A stretch of 64,000 bases of DNA from Minicystis rosea. GTDB taxonomy: Bacteria; Myxococcota_A; Polyangia; Polyangiales; Polyangiaceae. The notes beneath the pieces were generated by a model. It did no database searches. It had not been told where the DNA came from and saw only the letters and a list, made by a program, of their open reading frames with translations. Numbering within the stretch: position 1 is the stretch's first letter; every line of letters begins with the position of its first letter. Location of the stretch: contig CP016211.1 in assembly GCA_001931535.1 (NCBI GenBank), positions 10,710,377 to 10,774,376 on the forward strand. The letters run 5' to 3'. A program made the translations under genes and the position numbers. Shown piece by piece: positions 34,793-42,715 of the stretch.

Positions 34793-35137
34793 GTGCTCCT
34801 GGAGATCGTCGTTCGCTTCGTGCTCGGCGGCGTGCTCGTCTCGCTCTTCGCGGTCATCGGTTGCCTCTTCAAACCGAAGACCTTCTCGGGCATCTTCGCC
34901 GCCGCGCCCTCCGTGGGTTTGGCCACGCTCGCGATCACGTTCGCGAAGCACGGCGCTTCGTACGTCGCCGTCGAGGGGCGCTCGATGATCGGGGGCGCCG
35001 TGGCCATGGCCCTCTACAGCCTGAGCGCCGCGGCGGTCCTCGTGCATCGGCGCGTGCCACCGTGGCGCGCGGCCATCCTGCTTTGGGGCGTGTGGCTCGC
35101 CGTCGCGCTTCTTGCGTGGGCGTGGTTCGAGGCGTGA
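34793..35137 (+). CDS. DUF3147-like small membrane protein
   Basis: A 114-residue integral membrane protein with four predicted helices (VRFVLGGVLVSLFAVIGCLF; IFAAAPSVGLATLAITFA; MIGGAVAMALYSLSAAAVLV; AAILLWGVWLAVALLAWAWF). Layout and motifs resemble DUF3147 proteins of unknown role. The GTG at 34793 starts right at the first helix; the longer upstream frame overlaps the opposite-strand basic gene. It is followed after five bases by a second, similar small membrane-protein gene, so the two probably act as a heteromeric pair. Confidence 0.65.
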   Translation: MLLEIVVRFVLGGVLVSLFAVIGCLFKPKTFSGIFAAAPSVGLATLAITFAKHGASYVAVEGRSMIGGAVAMALYSLSAAAVLVHRRVPPWRAAILLWGVWLAVALLAWAWFEA

Positions 35138-35142
35138 GGGCG

Positions 35143-35520
35143 ATGCAGCGCGTGCACGTGCGATGGATCGAGGTGAAGGAGACGAAGCCTGCGGACTACC
35201 TCATCCGCTTCTTCTTCGGCGGGGTCGCGACCGCTGCCATCGGATGGATCGCCTATGCGTTCGGCCCCGTGGTTGGTGGGCTCTTCCTGGCGTTTCCGGC
35301 GATCCTGCCGGCCAGCCTCACGCTCGCCGCCCGCAACGACGGGAGGCCCAAGGCGGCCGACGAGGCCCGCGGCGCGGTGGCCGGCAGCGTCGGCCTGGCC
35401 GCGTTCGGCCTCGTCATCTGGCTCTCCTCACCGCTGTGGAGCGCTCCGCTCGTGCTCGTCGTCGCGCTGCTCGCCTGGTTCGTCGTGTCGGTCGTCGCGT
35501 GGCGGGTGGCCTTGGTGTGA
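35143..35520 (+). CDS. DUF3147-like small membrane protein, second of a pair
   Basis: A 125-residue membrane protein with four predicted helices (LIRFFFGGVATAAIGWIAYA; VVGGLFLAFPAILPASLTLA; GSVGLAAFGLVIWLSS; LVLVVALLAWFVVSVVAWRV) and a short basic loop. It looks like a paralogue of the gene just upstream (both start 'IRFxxGG' and have the 'FPAILPAS / AAPSVGLA' segment in the same place), pointing to tandem duplication and divergence. The role is unknown. It is convergent with the Cys-rich lipoprotein gene, with 18 bp between them. Confidence 0.65.
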   Translation: MQRVHVRWIEVKETKPADYLIRFFFGGVATAAIGWIAYAFGPVVGGLFLAFPAILPASLTLAARNDGRPKAADEARGAVAGSVGLAAFGLVIWLSSPLWSAPLVLVVALLAWFVVSVVAWRVALV

Positions 35521-35538
35521 GGGCCACCCGCAACCTTT

Positions 35539-36684
35539 TCATTGCGGGATCGACTGGCAGCACCCGGTGATGCAGTACGTCCCGCTCGGGCACGCCGACT
35601 GCCCCGGCTGCCCGCACGGCTGAATGCCGCCCGAGCACTGCTCCATCGAGCCGCTCGACGACGACGCGCTGCCGCTGCTGCTCGACGACCCACCGCTCGA
35701 CGACGACGACCCGCCGCTGGACGACGACCCGCCGCTGCTGCTCGTGCTGCTCGACCCGCAGTCCGGCGGCAACGTGGGCTTGCCCAAACAGACCTCGCAG
35801 TGCTCGCACGTGTTGAGACACGCCTTCACCGGCTGGCACGGCTGGCACTTCGTCGGATCGTCCACGTTCGCCAGATCGCAGGAGCCCACACCATTGATGG
35901 TCGAGCCGAGCCAAACGTACTTCTTGCTCCCCGCCGGCAGCTCGCAGCACCCGAAGCAATCACACCCATTGGGCGTGAGCGGGCCGCAATAGCTCATGCA
36001 GGCGTCGGACTGCGCCTCGTCGAGCTCGCTGCACGACTTGGAGGTGCCGGGCGTGTTGGCATTCATGTCGTAGGCGCACTGCGAGCCCACGTCGTGCTCC
36101 GGGTAATACCCGGGCGCGACCTCGTGCGGATCGCACTTGTGGCTCCAATAGCAATCGTCGTTGCCCGGCCCGGTGTCCTGATCGAAATAGCAATCCATCT
36201 TGCACGGAGCATTGTTTTGCCCCGGGATGCCGCCGAAATAGCTGTCTTCGGTGTTGTCGCAGGGGCCGAGGCAATCGGGGTCGTCTTGATCGACGAGCCC
36301 ATCACCATCGTTGTCGATGCAATCGCCGCAGGCATACACGTGCCCCTGACAGGCAATCTGCACGCACGGCCCACCCGAGCTGGTGCCGGTCGATCCCGTC
36401 GACCCCGCACCGCTGCCGCTCGCTCCCGCGCCGCTGCCGCTCGAGCCCGCGCCGCTGCCGGTTGCTCCTGCGCCGCTGCCGCTCGCTCCCGCACCGCTGC
36501 CGCTCGACCCCGCACCGCTGCCGGTTGCTCCCGCGCCGCTGCCGCTCGACCCTGCGCCGCTGCCTCCGTGACCGAGACCACCGGTGCCGCTGCCGCTGCC
36601 CCCGCTGCCACAGCCGACGGCGAGCGCGGCCGCGGCGGGGCCGGCGAGAAACACGAGCAACGCCATGCGAATCGGAAAGCGCAT
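35539..36684 (-). CDS. Cys-rich lipoprotein with GSGAG linker
   Basis: A 381-residue lipoprotein. The signal peptide ends ALAVGC, followed by about 90 residues of Gly/Ser/Ala pentad repeats (SGSGAGATGSGAGSSGSGAG type), a flexible linker common in myxobacterial surface proteins. Residues 110-310 are Cys-rich, including CIDNDGDGLVDQDDPDCLGP, a thrombospondin type-3-like calcium motif. A Ser/Gly stretch and a last Cys cluster (CPSGTYCITGCC) end the protein. AGGAG before the ATG at 36684 fixes the start. It is probably cell-surface exposed; the partner is unknown. Confidence 0.8.
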   Translation of the reverse strand: MRFPIRMALLVFLAGPAAAALAVGCGSGGSGSGTGGLGHGGSGAGSSGSGAGATGSGAGSSGSGAGASGSGAGATGSGAGSSGSGAGASGSGAGSTGSTGTSSGGPCVQIACQGHVYACGDCIDNDGDGLVDQDDPDCLGPCDNTEDSYFGGIPGQNNAPCKMDCYFDQDTGPGNDDCYWSHKCDPHEVAPGYYPEHDVGSQCAYDMNANTPGTSKSCSELDEAQSDACMSYCGPLTPNGCDCFGCCELPAGSKKYVWLGSTINGVGSCDLANVDDPTKCQPCQPVKACLNTCEHCEVCLGKPTLPPDCGSSSTSSSGGSSSSGGSSSSSGGSSSSSGSASSSSGSMEQCSGGIQPCGQPGQSACPSGTYCITGCCQSIPQ

Positions 36685-36899
36685 CAGATCTCCTCTCGAA
36701 GGGTCGCACGCCAAAGCACATTCCAGTCCAGTGCGCGCGGGCCTGCGAAACCGCCGCGAATCTAGCAGCGATGATGGCTTCCGGCGCTGGATGGTCGGTG
36801 CGTGCGGTCACCGCACGTGCGCTCTCCATTGACCATCACGAGGTGGGCAATCCGACCTCGTGAGGCCATGGCGCCTCACGCCGCGTGCGTGCTTGTGAA

Positions 36900-38225
36900 T
36901 CAGCAAACGTGCGCGCGATCGGCTCCCGTGGCGTGGCTCCGCACCACGCCATTCGACGCGAGCAGCGCCGTCGCGGCCGGGCCCACGACGCGGCCGAGCG
37001 CTTCGCGCGCCAACGCCCGTCGCTCCTCGATGGGCAGATAACCGTGCGCCCGCATCGTCTCGACGTCGCCTTCGAGATCGGTGAGCGCGCCGATCGACAC
37101 ATGCACCTCGGCCTCGGCGAAGACGCGCGCGACCGCGGCGCGCACCTCGGGGCGACCCGCATCGATCATCCAGCGCAGCGCCCGCCAAGCCAACACCGCG
37201 TGCGCGGACTCCTGCTCCGCGATGCGCCCGAGTGCGGCCTTCACCACCGGATCGCGCGCCTCGGCGTGCGCGTGCTCCGCCTGGAGCGCCGCGATGGTCT
37301 CGGCCACGCAACCCTCGCGGCAGAGGCTCGCAGCGATGGCCACCGGATCGGCGCAGTCGGCGAGCGCATCGTCGACGGCGAGCGGCCCCGGGCGCAGCGC
37401 GACGCCGGCATACGCGCTCGCGAGGCCCAAGCAGGTGCGCGCGTGATCGTGCTCATCCATCAGCGCGCGCTGCGCATCGGCCACCAAATCCGCGGGCGCG
37501 CCCAGCGCGAGGAGCTGGAGCACGAACCGCGCGAACGAGGCGATGGACGCATGCTCGAACAAGGCCTCTCGACCCCAGGCATCGGCGAGCGCGGCCCGCG
37601 TGGTCGCATCCATCGTCGTGTCGGGCGCGAGCGCCACCCGCCAATCGTCACCGCGTGAAAGCGCGCCGAGCCTGGCTTTCCCGTCGATCGTGAACGGGCG
37701 GCCGACGGGGCAGTCGCCCGTGATGACGTAACAACAGGTGCCATCGGCCTTGGGGAGCGGTCCACAAGCAATCGAGTCGCCGAACTGCTGGAGACCGCAA
37801 CTGTACGTCGAGAGGATGCAGTCGTTGCTGAATGCCGTGGCGCACGTGGCCGGCGGCGGCGGTTGCTTGAAGCAGGCGACGTTGACGTCGAAGACATTGG
37901 GCCCGGCGCAGGTGCTCGCCGGATCGGGCGAGGTGACCTGCGCGAGGAACTGATTGCAATCGAGGGTGCCGCCGGTGCCGGTGGAGACCGAGACGCTGAC
38001 GGACGTGGTCAGCGCCCCGCCCGCGCTGATGGTGGTCGTGAAGACGCCCCCGGCGCCGCCCGTCGGATCGCTGCCCGCCGTCCCTCCGGAGCCGGTCGTG
38101 GCCACGTCCACGACCACTTTCCCGCCGCATCCCGTGCCGGCGAGAGCGCCGGTGCAAGCGGTCGTGGCGCCGACGGCGCCGAGGAGGAGGCGAAGAAAGC
38201 GAGTATGCGAAGCGGCGTGGCTCAT
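36900..38225 (-). CDS. Exported protein with C-terminal ferritin-like di-iron domain
   Basis: A 441-residue protein with an N-terminal signal (RLLLGAVGATTACTGALAGT), probably a lipoprotein, then a Thr/Gly/Val linker (residues 40-88) and a Cys-rich domain (90-175). The C-terminal 230 residues form a helical bundle with the ligand pattern of ferritin-like proteins: E224, E258 with H261, E309, and E339 with H342. Such domains bind two iron atoms and act in oxidation or iron handling. An exported or surface-anchored ferritin-like domain is uncommon outside myxobacterial relatives. The ATG at 38225 leads directly into the signal peptide. The substrate is unknown. Confidence 0.75.
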   Translation of the reverse strand: MSHAASHTRFLRLLLGAVGATTACTGALAGTGCGGKVVVDVATTGSGGTAGSDPTGGAGGVFTTTISAGGALTTSVSVSVSTGTGGTLDCNQFLAQVTSPDPASTCAGPNVFDVNVACFKQPPPPATCATAFSNDCILSTYSCGLQQFGDSIACGPLPKADGTCCYVITGDCPVGRPFTIDGKARLGALSRGDDWRVALAPDTTMDATTRAALADAWGREALFEHASIASFARFVLQLLALGAPADLVADAQRALMDEHDHARTCLGLASAYAGVALRPGPLAVDDALADCADPVAIAASLCREGCVAETIAALQAEHAHAEARDPVVKAALGRIAEQESAHAVLAWRALRWMIDAGRPEVRAAVARVFAEAEVHVSIGALTDLEGDVETMRAHGYLPIEERRALAREALGRVVGPAATALLASNGVVRSHATGADRAHVC

Positions 38226-38322
38226 GGTGCGTTCGAGCGTACCCGACCTTGCCACCACGGATCGAGCCGCCCGAAACGTGCTTCCGCGAATGGCGCCCGC
38301 GGAGATGTGAGAGCCTCGCCCG

Positions 38323-38559
38323 ATGCCTCCTTCCTCGAATGAAGTCGCCGAGAAGCAGCTCAACGTGATGCGTTCCGTCGGTATGCTCGTGGCGGGAATC
38401 GTCATCATCGCCATCGACGGCGGCACGGAGCGCTTCCGCATCGGTGGCCGCAACGGCGCCCCGGCCGTCTACTTCGCATACATCTTCGTGGCCATCGGGC
38501 TCCTCTGGTCCGTGTTCGCCATCAAGGCTTATCTCCAAGCGAAGAAATCGAGCTCTTGA
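38323..38559 (+). CDS. Small two-helix membrane protein
   Basis: A 78-residue protein with two predicted membrane helices (VGMLVAGIVIIAI and AVYFAYIFVAIGLLWSVFAI) joined by a short polar loop (TERFRIGGRNGAP) and a Lys/Ser tail. No motif points to a function. It is divergent from the ferritin-like gene (97 bp) and is followed by a strong terminator hairpin, so it is probably a single-gene transcript. Confidence 0.65.
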   Translation: MPPSSNEVAEKQLNVMRSVGMLVAGIVIIAIDGGTERFRIGGRNGAPAVYFAYIFVAIGLLWSVFAIKAYLQAKKSSS

Positions 38560-38566
38560 TATCCAC

Positions 38567-38612
38567 CGAGCCGGCCAAAGGGGTTTTGCGCGAGCAAGCT
38601 TTGGCCGGCTCG
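38567..38612. terminator. Strong hairpin between convergent genes
   Basis: CGAGCCGGCCAAAG (38567-38580) pairs perfectly with CTTTGGCCGGCTCG (38599-38612), a 14-bp stem with an 18-base loop. It starts eight bases after the small membrane-protein gene and faces the alpha/beta hydrolase gene from the other side. Confidence 0.7.
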
Positions 38613-38667
38613 TGGTGTCTTTGGGGCCGGGATCGGAGATAGGGTATTCGGACTCGATGCCTCGGGA

Positions 38668-39639
38668 CTACGCCCCTTCGACGGCGCTGCGGATGATGCG
38701 TTGAAAGGCGCGCAGGCCGGCGGGGTAGAGGTGGGCGCCGGCGAACGCGTGCCAGCGCACGTCGGGGTAGACCTGGCGAATCCGCTCCACCTGCGGCACG
38801 GGGGCGAGCGCGTCGTGCTCTTGGACGATGACGTGGACGTCGTGCGGCCTCATGCGCATCGGGTAGCGGAGCGGCTCGGTGACGGCCAGCTCGGCGAGGA
38901 GATCGGCCCGATCGAGCGCGGCGAACGCGCGGCGCAGGGCCGGCGAGAGGTGCCGCATCAAGCCGAGCTCCGCGGCCGTGACGGGGATGCTGGCGACGGG
39001 ACAATAGAGGACCGCGCGATCGACGCGCTCGGTGTTGGCCAAGTGGAGCGCGAGCTGGCCGCCGATGGAGAAACCGAGGACGCTCACCTGTTCGTAGCCA
39101 TGCGCCGCCACGAGCCCGGCGAGCAGCGCCCGCGCGCCCGTGATGGCCGCGCGCACGTTCTCGACGAAGCGTGAGGGCCGCGCGCTCGTGAAGCCCGAGC
39201 CGGGCCACACGGGATACGAGCCGCGCTGGTGATGGCCCATGATCGCGTAGGCGACGTCCGCGTCGAGATCGCGCAGCCCGAAGAGCCGCTCCATGATGGC
39301 CGGGACGGGGATGCCATAACAGTGGCACATCACGAGGAGCCGGCGCGCCGGCTTCGTGCGGCGACGCACGAGCTTGGCGACGATGCGCTCGGGCGCGTGC
39401 GGGGCCACGCGTCGATACGGGTTCTTCCCCAGCACACGGCCGCGCGCGTCGATGCGGAGCGCGACCTCGGCCGGATCGACGGGGACGTAGAAACCGCGCC
39501 GCTCGATGTCGTCGAGGAGCGCGCGGCGGTGCGGATCCGCGCGCAGCTCGCCGACGCGCGAGAGCGCCAGCGCCATCTCTCCGGCCGACCACGCATGCCC
39601 GAACATCCCCTCGAGGAGCCCCGCGAAGCGACCTACCAT
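38668..39639 (-). CDS. Alpha/beta hydrolase
   Basis: A 323-residue cytoplasmic hydrolase with the nucleophile elbow VLGFSIGGQ (S191) in the right position, preceded by LLVMCHCYGIP (oxyanion region) and followed by a C-terminal HVIVQEHDALAPVPQV (acid) and AGAHLYP (His). There is no signal peptide. The usual family is 'alpha/beta hydrolase'; closer assignment, such as to the dienelactone hydrolase type, is not possible by eye. The gene lies 87 bp downstream of the MFS transporter gene on the same strand, so the two may be co-transcribed. Confidence 0.82.
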   Translation of the reverse strand: MVGRFAGLLEGMFGHAWSAGEMALALSRVGELRADPHRRALLDDIERRGFYVPVDPAEVALRIDARGRVLGKNPYRRVAPHAPERIVAKLVRRRTKPARRLLVMCHCYGIPVPAIMERLFGLRDLDADVAYAIMGHHQRGSYPVWPGSGFTSARPSRFVENVRAAITGARALLAGLVAAHGYEQVSVLGFSIGGQLALHLANTERVDRAVLYCPVASIPVTAAELGLMRHLSPALRRAFAALDRADLLAELAVTEPLRYPMRMRPHDVHVIVQEHDALAPVPQVERIRQVYPDVRWHAFAGAHLYPAGLRAFQRIIRSAVEGA

Positions 39640-39726
39640 GCTCGGAATGTAGCGCGTGCGGCGTGAAGCGCGCGGGCCTCGGGGCCTCGGGATCGGCGGT
39701 TCGCCCGCGGCGAAGCGGGCCTGGGA

Positions 39727-41145
39727 TCAGCGCGCCGGCTCGACGCGCCCGTGGTCTTCGCTCCAAGCGAAGACGGCGGCGACGGCGAACGAGATCGCGC
39801 TGCACACGGCGAGCACGAGGAACGCCGTGCGCCATCCATACGCTTGCACGACACCGCCGAGCGCGAGCCCCGAGGCGCTGCCGCCGAGGTAACCGACTCC
39901 ATCGCTGATGCCCGCGGCCGTCGCCGCCGCGCGCTTGCCGCCGTAATCGAGCGCGAGCGCGCCGCCGAGCAGCGAATAGGGCCCGAGCAGGAGGAAGCCC
40001 GACGCGCCGATGCAGATCAACGCGAGCGTCGTCGACGAGGCACCGGCATAGGCGAGCACCATCATCGCCACCACCAAGAGCCCGAGCATGAGCGCCGCGA
40101 TCGGCCCGCGCCGCCCGCGCGAGACGCGATCGGAGTACCACCCGGCGAACAGCGTCCCCGCGGCGCCCGTGATGGGGAAGACCGCGGAGTGCAGCGTCGC
40201 CTTCCACGTCGCGGTGCCGCTCTCGACCAGGAACAGCACCGTCCAATCGAGGAACACCGTTCGCAGGAACGTGAGCAGGAACGAGAGCACGCAGCTCATC
40301 CAAAAGCCTCGGCTTCGCAAAAGGAGGCCGAAGATGCCGCGCAGGCGAGCAGCGGTCTCTCCGCCTTCGTCCGCGGTCTCCACGGGCTCGCTCACCGTGC
40401 CGATGCGCGGTGTGGGCACGTGAATCGTGTACATGGCCACGAGCAGGAACACCGTCACCACCGCGGCCGGCGCGAAGAACAGCGATCGCCATCCGCCCCC
40501 GAGGCGGAGGATGCCCGACGAGAAGGCGCGCGCCGCCACGTCGCCGAGCTGAAAGCTCAAGCTGAGGAGCGCCATGACGACGCCGTATTGATGGCGGTCG
40601 TACCACTGCGAGACGAGCTGCACGAGGCCCATCCAGCCCGCCGATTGGACGAAGCGGTTGAAGGACCAGACGACGATCATCACCGTCAGCGCGCCCGAAA
40701 ACCCGAACGCCGTGTTGGCCAGCGCCGCGCCCGCGAGGCCGAGCAGGAAGATGCGCCGGCCGCCGAGCAGATCGGAGAACGGGCCGAGCGTCAGCTTCCC
40801 CAGCGCATAGAACAGCGTCGCGATGCCGCTGATGGCGCCGATCTGCACCTTGTCGAGGTGCAGATCCTCCTGCAGGAGCGGCGCCGCCACGCCCAGGTTG
40901 GCGCGGCAGAGGTAGTAGGCTCCATAGCCGAGCAGCAGCGTCCAGAAGGTCGAGCGTCGCTGGGACGCATCCACGGGCCTCAGCGCGACGCTGGCTTGCA
41001 CGGCCCGCAGGGTAGGCTCGGCTCCTCGAAAGATCGAGCCTACGGCCGGCGCCGGCCGGCGGCCGATGTCCGGCACCTCGCGCGCTGGGCCCTTCTTTCT
41101 CGTGCGCTTCCCGTCGTGTCCGGCGCTCGGCGCGACCGTGCTCAT
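39727..41145 (-). CDS. OPA-family MFS transporter (GlpT/UhpT-like)
   Basis: A 472-residue inner-membrane protein with 12 predicted helices. The block YGAYYLCRANLGVAAPLLQE in helix 1, then ISGIATLFYALGKLTLGPFS, then DLLGGRRIFLLGLAG are typical of the organophosphate:phosphate antiporter branch. That branch exchanges sugar phosphates or glycerol 3-phosphate for phosphate. The first 55 residues are a polar tail not seen in GlpT. The ATG at 41145 is in frame; a shorter start cannot be excluded. It precedes the hydrolase gene on the same strand. Three copies of a 20-bp palindrome lie upstream at 41183-41296. Confidence 0.85.
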   Translation of the reverse strand: MSTVAPSAGHDGKRTRKKGPAREVPDIGRRPAPAVGSIFRGAEPTLRAVQASVALRPVDASQRRSTFWTLLLGYGAYYLCRANLGVAAPLLQEDLHLDKVQIGAISGIATLFYALGKLTLGPFSDLLGGRRIFLLGLAGAALANTAFGFSGALTVMIVVWSFNRFVQSAGWMGLVQLVSQWYDRHQYGVVMALLSLSFQLGDVAARAFSSGILRLGGGWRSLFFAPAAVVTVFLLVAMYTIHVPTPRIGTVSEPVETADEGGETAARLRGIFGLLLRSRGFWMSCVLSFLLTFLRTVFLDWTVLFLVESGTATWKATLHSAVFPITGAAGTLFAGWYSDRVSRGRRGPIAALMLGLLVVAMMVLAYAGASSTTLALICIGASGFLLLGPYSLLGGALALDYGGKRAAATAAGISDGVGYLGGSASGLALGGVVQAYGWRTAFLVLAVCSAISFAVAAVFAWSEDHGRVEPAR

Positions 41146-41182
41146 GGGCGAAGCGGCTCGGCTCAGCGCGCTCGTACGGCAA

Positions 41183-41296
41183 ATCGTTGGAGCTCCAACG
41201 ATCTGTGGGGGACGCAGCCGATCGTTTGACCTCCAACGATGTGCGCCGGACGGGAGCGAGGCGCGCTGCGCAGGGAATCGTTGGAGCTCCAACGAT
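41183..41296. repeat. Cluster of three 20-bp palindromes
   Basis: ATCGTTGGAGCTCCAACGAT, a perfect palindrome, occurs at 41183-41202 and 41277-41296. A degenerate copy (ATCGTTTGACCTCCAACGAT) is at 41221-41240. The cluster lies between the MFS gene's start and the SUMF1-like gene's stop. Degenerate single copies are also seen at 32125-32144 and 45900-45919, inside coding sequence. Confidence 0.85.
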
Positions 41297-41312
41297 TCTC
41301 CACGCGCTGCCG

Positions 41313-42560
41313 TCACTTCTGGGTGATGACCACGCGGTTGTCTTCGCGGTAGCTCACGTGGCCGCTCTCGCCGCGGCAATCCCAGCAGAGCGCCCAGCCG
41401 AGGCGCTTGCGCACGTAGTTGTTGAAGCCGAGGACGATGGGGCCCTTCTCGTCCTTGAGGATGAACGAGGAGGCGATGCGGTAGCGATCCCCGGGCAGGC
41501 GGTGGAAGGCCACGATGAACGAGCTCTTCTGCGCGCGGCCGGTGACGACGAGGATCTCTTCGCCCGGCACCGGGCTCCAGAGGAGCGGCTGCGTGGTGAA
41601 CGACGTGTTGGGCACCGTGTTCACGCCGGCGTCGCCGCGCGCGAGCGCGTGGCTCACGTCGTCGGGCTCTTTGAAGAAGGTGATGTCTTTGCCGAGATCT
41701 TTGAGCTGCGGCACGGTGGCGAACATCTCCGCCGCCTGCGCCGTGGAGAGCTCGGCCTTGCGAAACGTCTGCTGGAACGCGGGCGCGGGGATGTTGGCGG
41801 CGTTGGGCGCGCCGTAGCAGCAGCGGAAGCCGAGATCGTCGCCCGTGGCCGTCGGGTCGACGGAGGCGCGATGGGCGCAGCGATGATCGGGCGCGCTCGC
41901 GTCGGCGCGGGCCCCGCGCACGGCGGCGGCGCGGCCCTGCGATCCTTCGGCCGGCGCCACGTCGCTCGCGGTCCATTCGCGTATGGCCGCGCCCATGCCC
42001 AGCACACCGAAGCTCGAAGCGCACTTGTCCGGCGTGCGCGCGCAGCCCTGGTCCCACGCGGATCCACCGGCGAACACCGCGTTTTCCGGCCCTTTGCAAG
42101 CGCGCTCCCATTCGAGCTCGGTGCAGAGGCGGCCACCCACGCCCTGACACAGCTCGGTGGCGCGCGAGCGCGAGACGCCGGTGAGCGGGGGCTTCGCGGG
42201 ATCGTTGGGGTAGAGGTAGCGATCGATGGAGTAGCCGCCGAGGTCCACGTCGACGAGCGAAGGCTCGAGCGTCGGATCGCGACCCTTGTCGCCCGGTGTG
42301 CTGCCCGACGTCAGCTTGCCGCTCGAGATCTCGACCTTGGCGCCGGCGGCGAGCGCGGGAGCGGGCGCGGTGCGCGCCGAGCCGCTCGCGGAAGGGCCTT
42401 CGTTCTCCGCGGCTTCGAGGACTTTGCCCTTGGGCGCGAGCGCGATGGGCGCGCCCGACGAGGCCGGCGACGGCGCGTCACCCGCGCCTTCACCCTTGTT
42501 TCCGCAGGCCGCGAGCGCGGCGCCGATCAGGAGCAGGACTGTGCGATGCAGGTGGCCCAT
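41313..42560 (-). CDS. SUMF1/FGE-like lipoprotein
   Basis: A 415-residue lipoprotein (signal VLLLIGAALAAC). Residues 100-260 match the formylglycine-generating-enzyme/SUMF1 fold (GGYSIDRYLYP, then GVSRSRATELCQGVGGRLCT, then ELEWERACKGPE and DDLGFRCCYG). In secreted myxobacterial proteins this fold is mostly a binding or structural module. The catalytic Cys pair of true FGE is not clearly present. Residues 265-415 form a second, unrecognised domain. The start ATG at 42560 leads straight into the signal. The gene is divergent from the CxGxC lipoprotein gene. Confidence 0.75.
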   Translation of the reverse strand: MGHLHRTVLLLIGAALAACGNKGEGAGDAPSPASSGAPIALAPKGKVLEAAENEGPSASGSARTAPAPALAAGAKVEISSGKLTSGSTPGDKGRDPTLEPSLVDVDLGGYSIDRYLYPNDPAKPPLTGVSRSRATELCQGVGGRLCTELEWERACKGPENAVFAGGSAWDQGCARTPDKCASSFGVLGMGAAIREWTASDVAPAEGSQGRAAAVRGARADASAPDHRCAHRASVDPTATGDDLGFRCCYGAPNAANIPAPAFQQTFRKAELSTAQAAEMFATVPQLKDLGKDITFFKEPDDVSHALARGDAGVNTVPNTSFTTQPLLWSPVPGEEILVVTGRAQKSSFIVAFHRLPGDRYRIASSFILKDEKGPIVLGFNNYVRKRLGWALCWDCRGESGHVSYREDNRVVITQK

Positions 42561-42715
42561 CGGTCGGTGGCGTTCATGACGCGGCGGGGACGGGCCGTCA
42601 AAGGGTGCGCCGCGGGCCACGTTCCGGCATAGTGGCGCCGCCGTTCGGGGCCTCGGCCCACCGCTCGGATCGATGTGGAAGCTCGCCGCCGATCGGGCGC
42701 GCGGAGGCAACCCGG

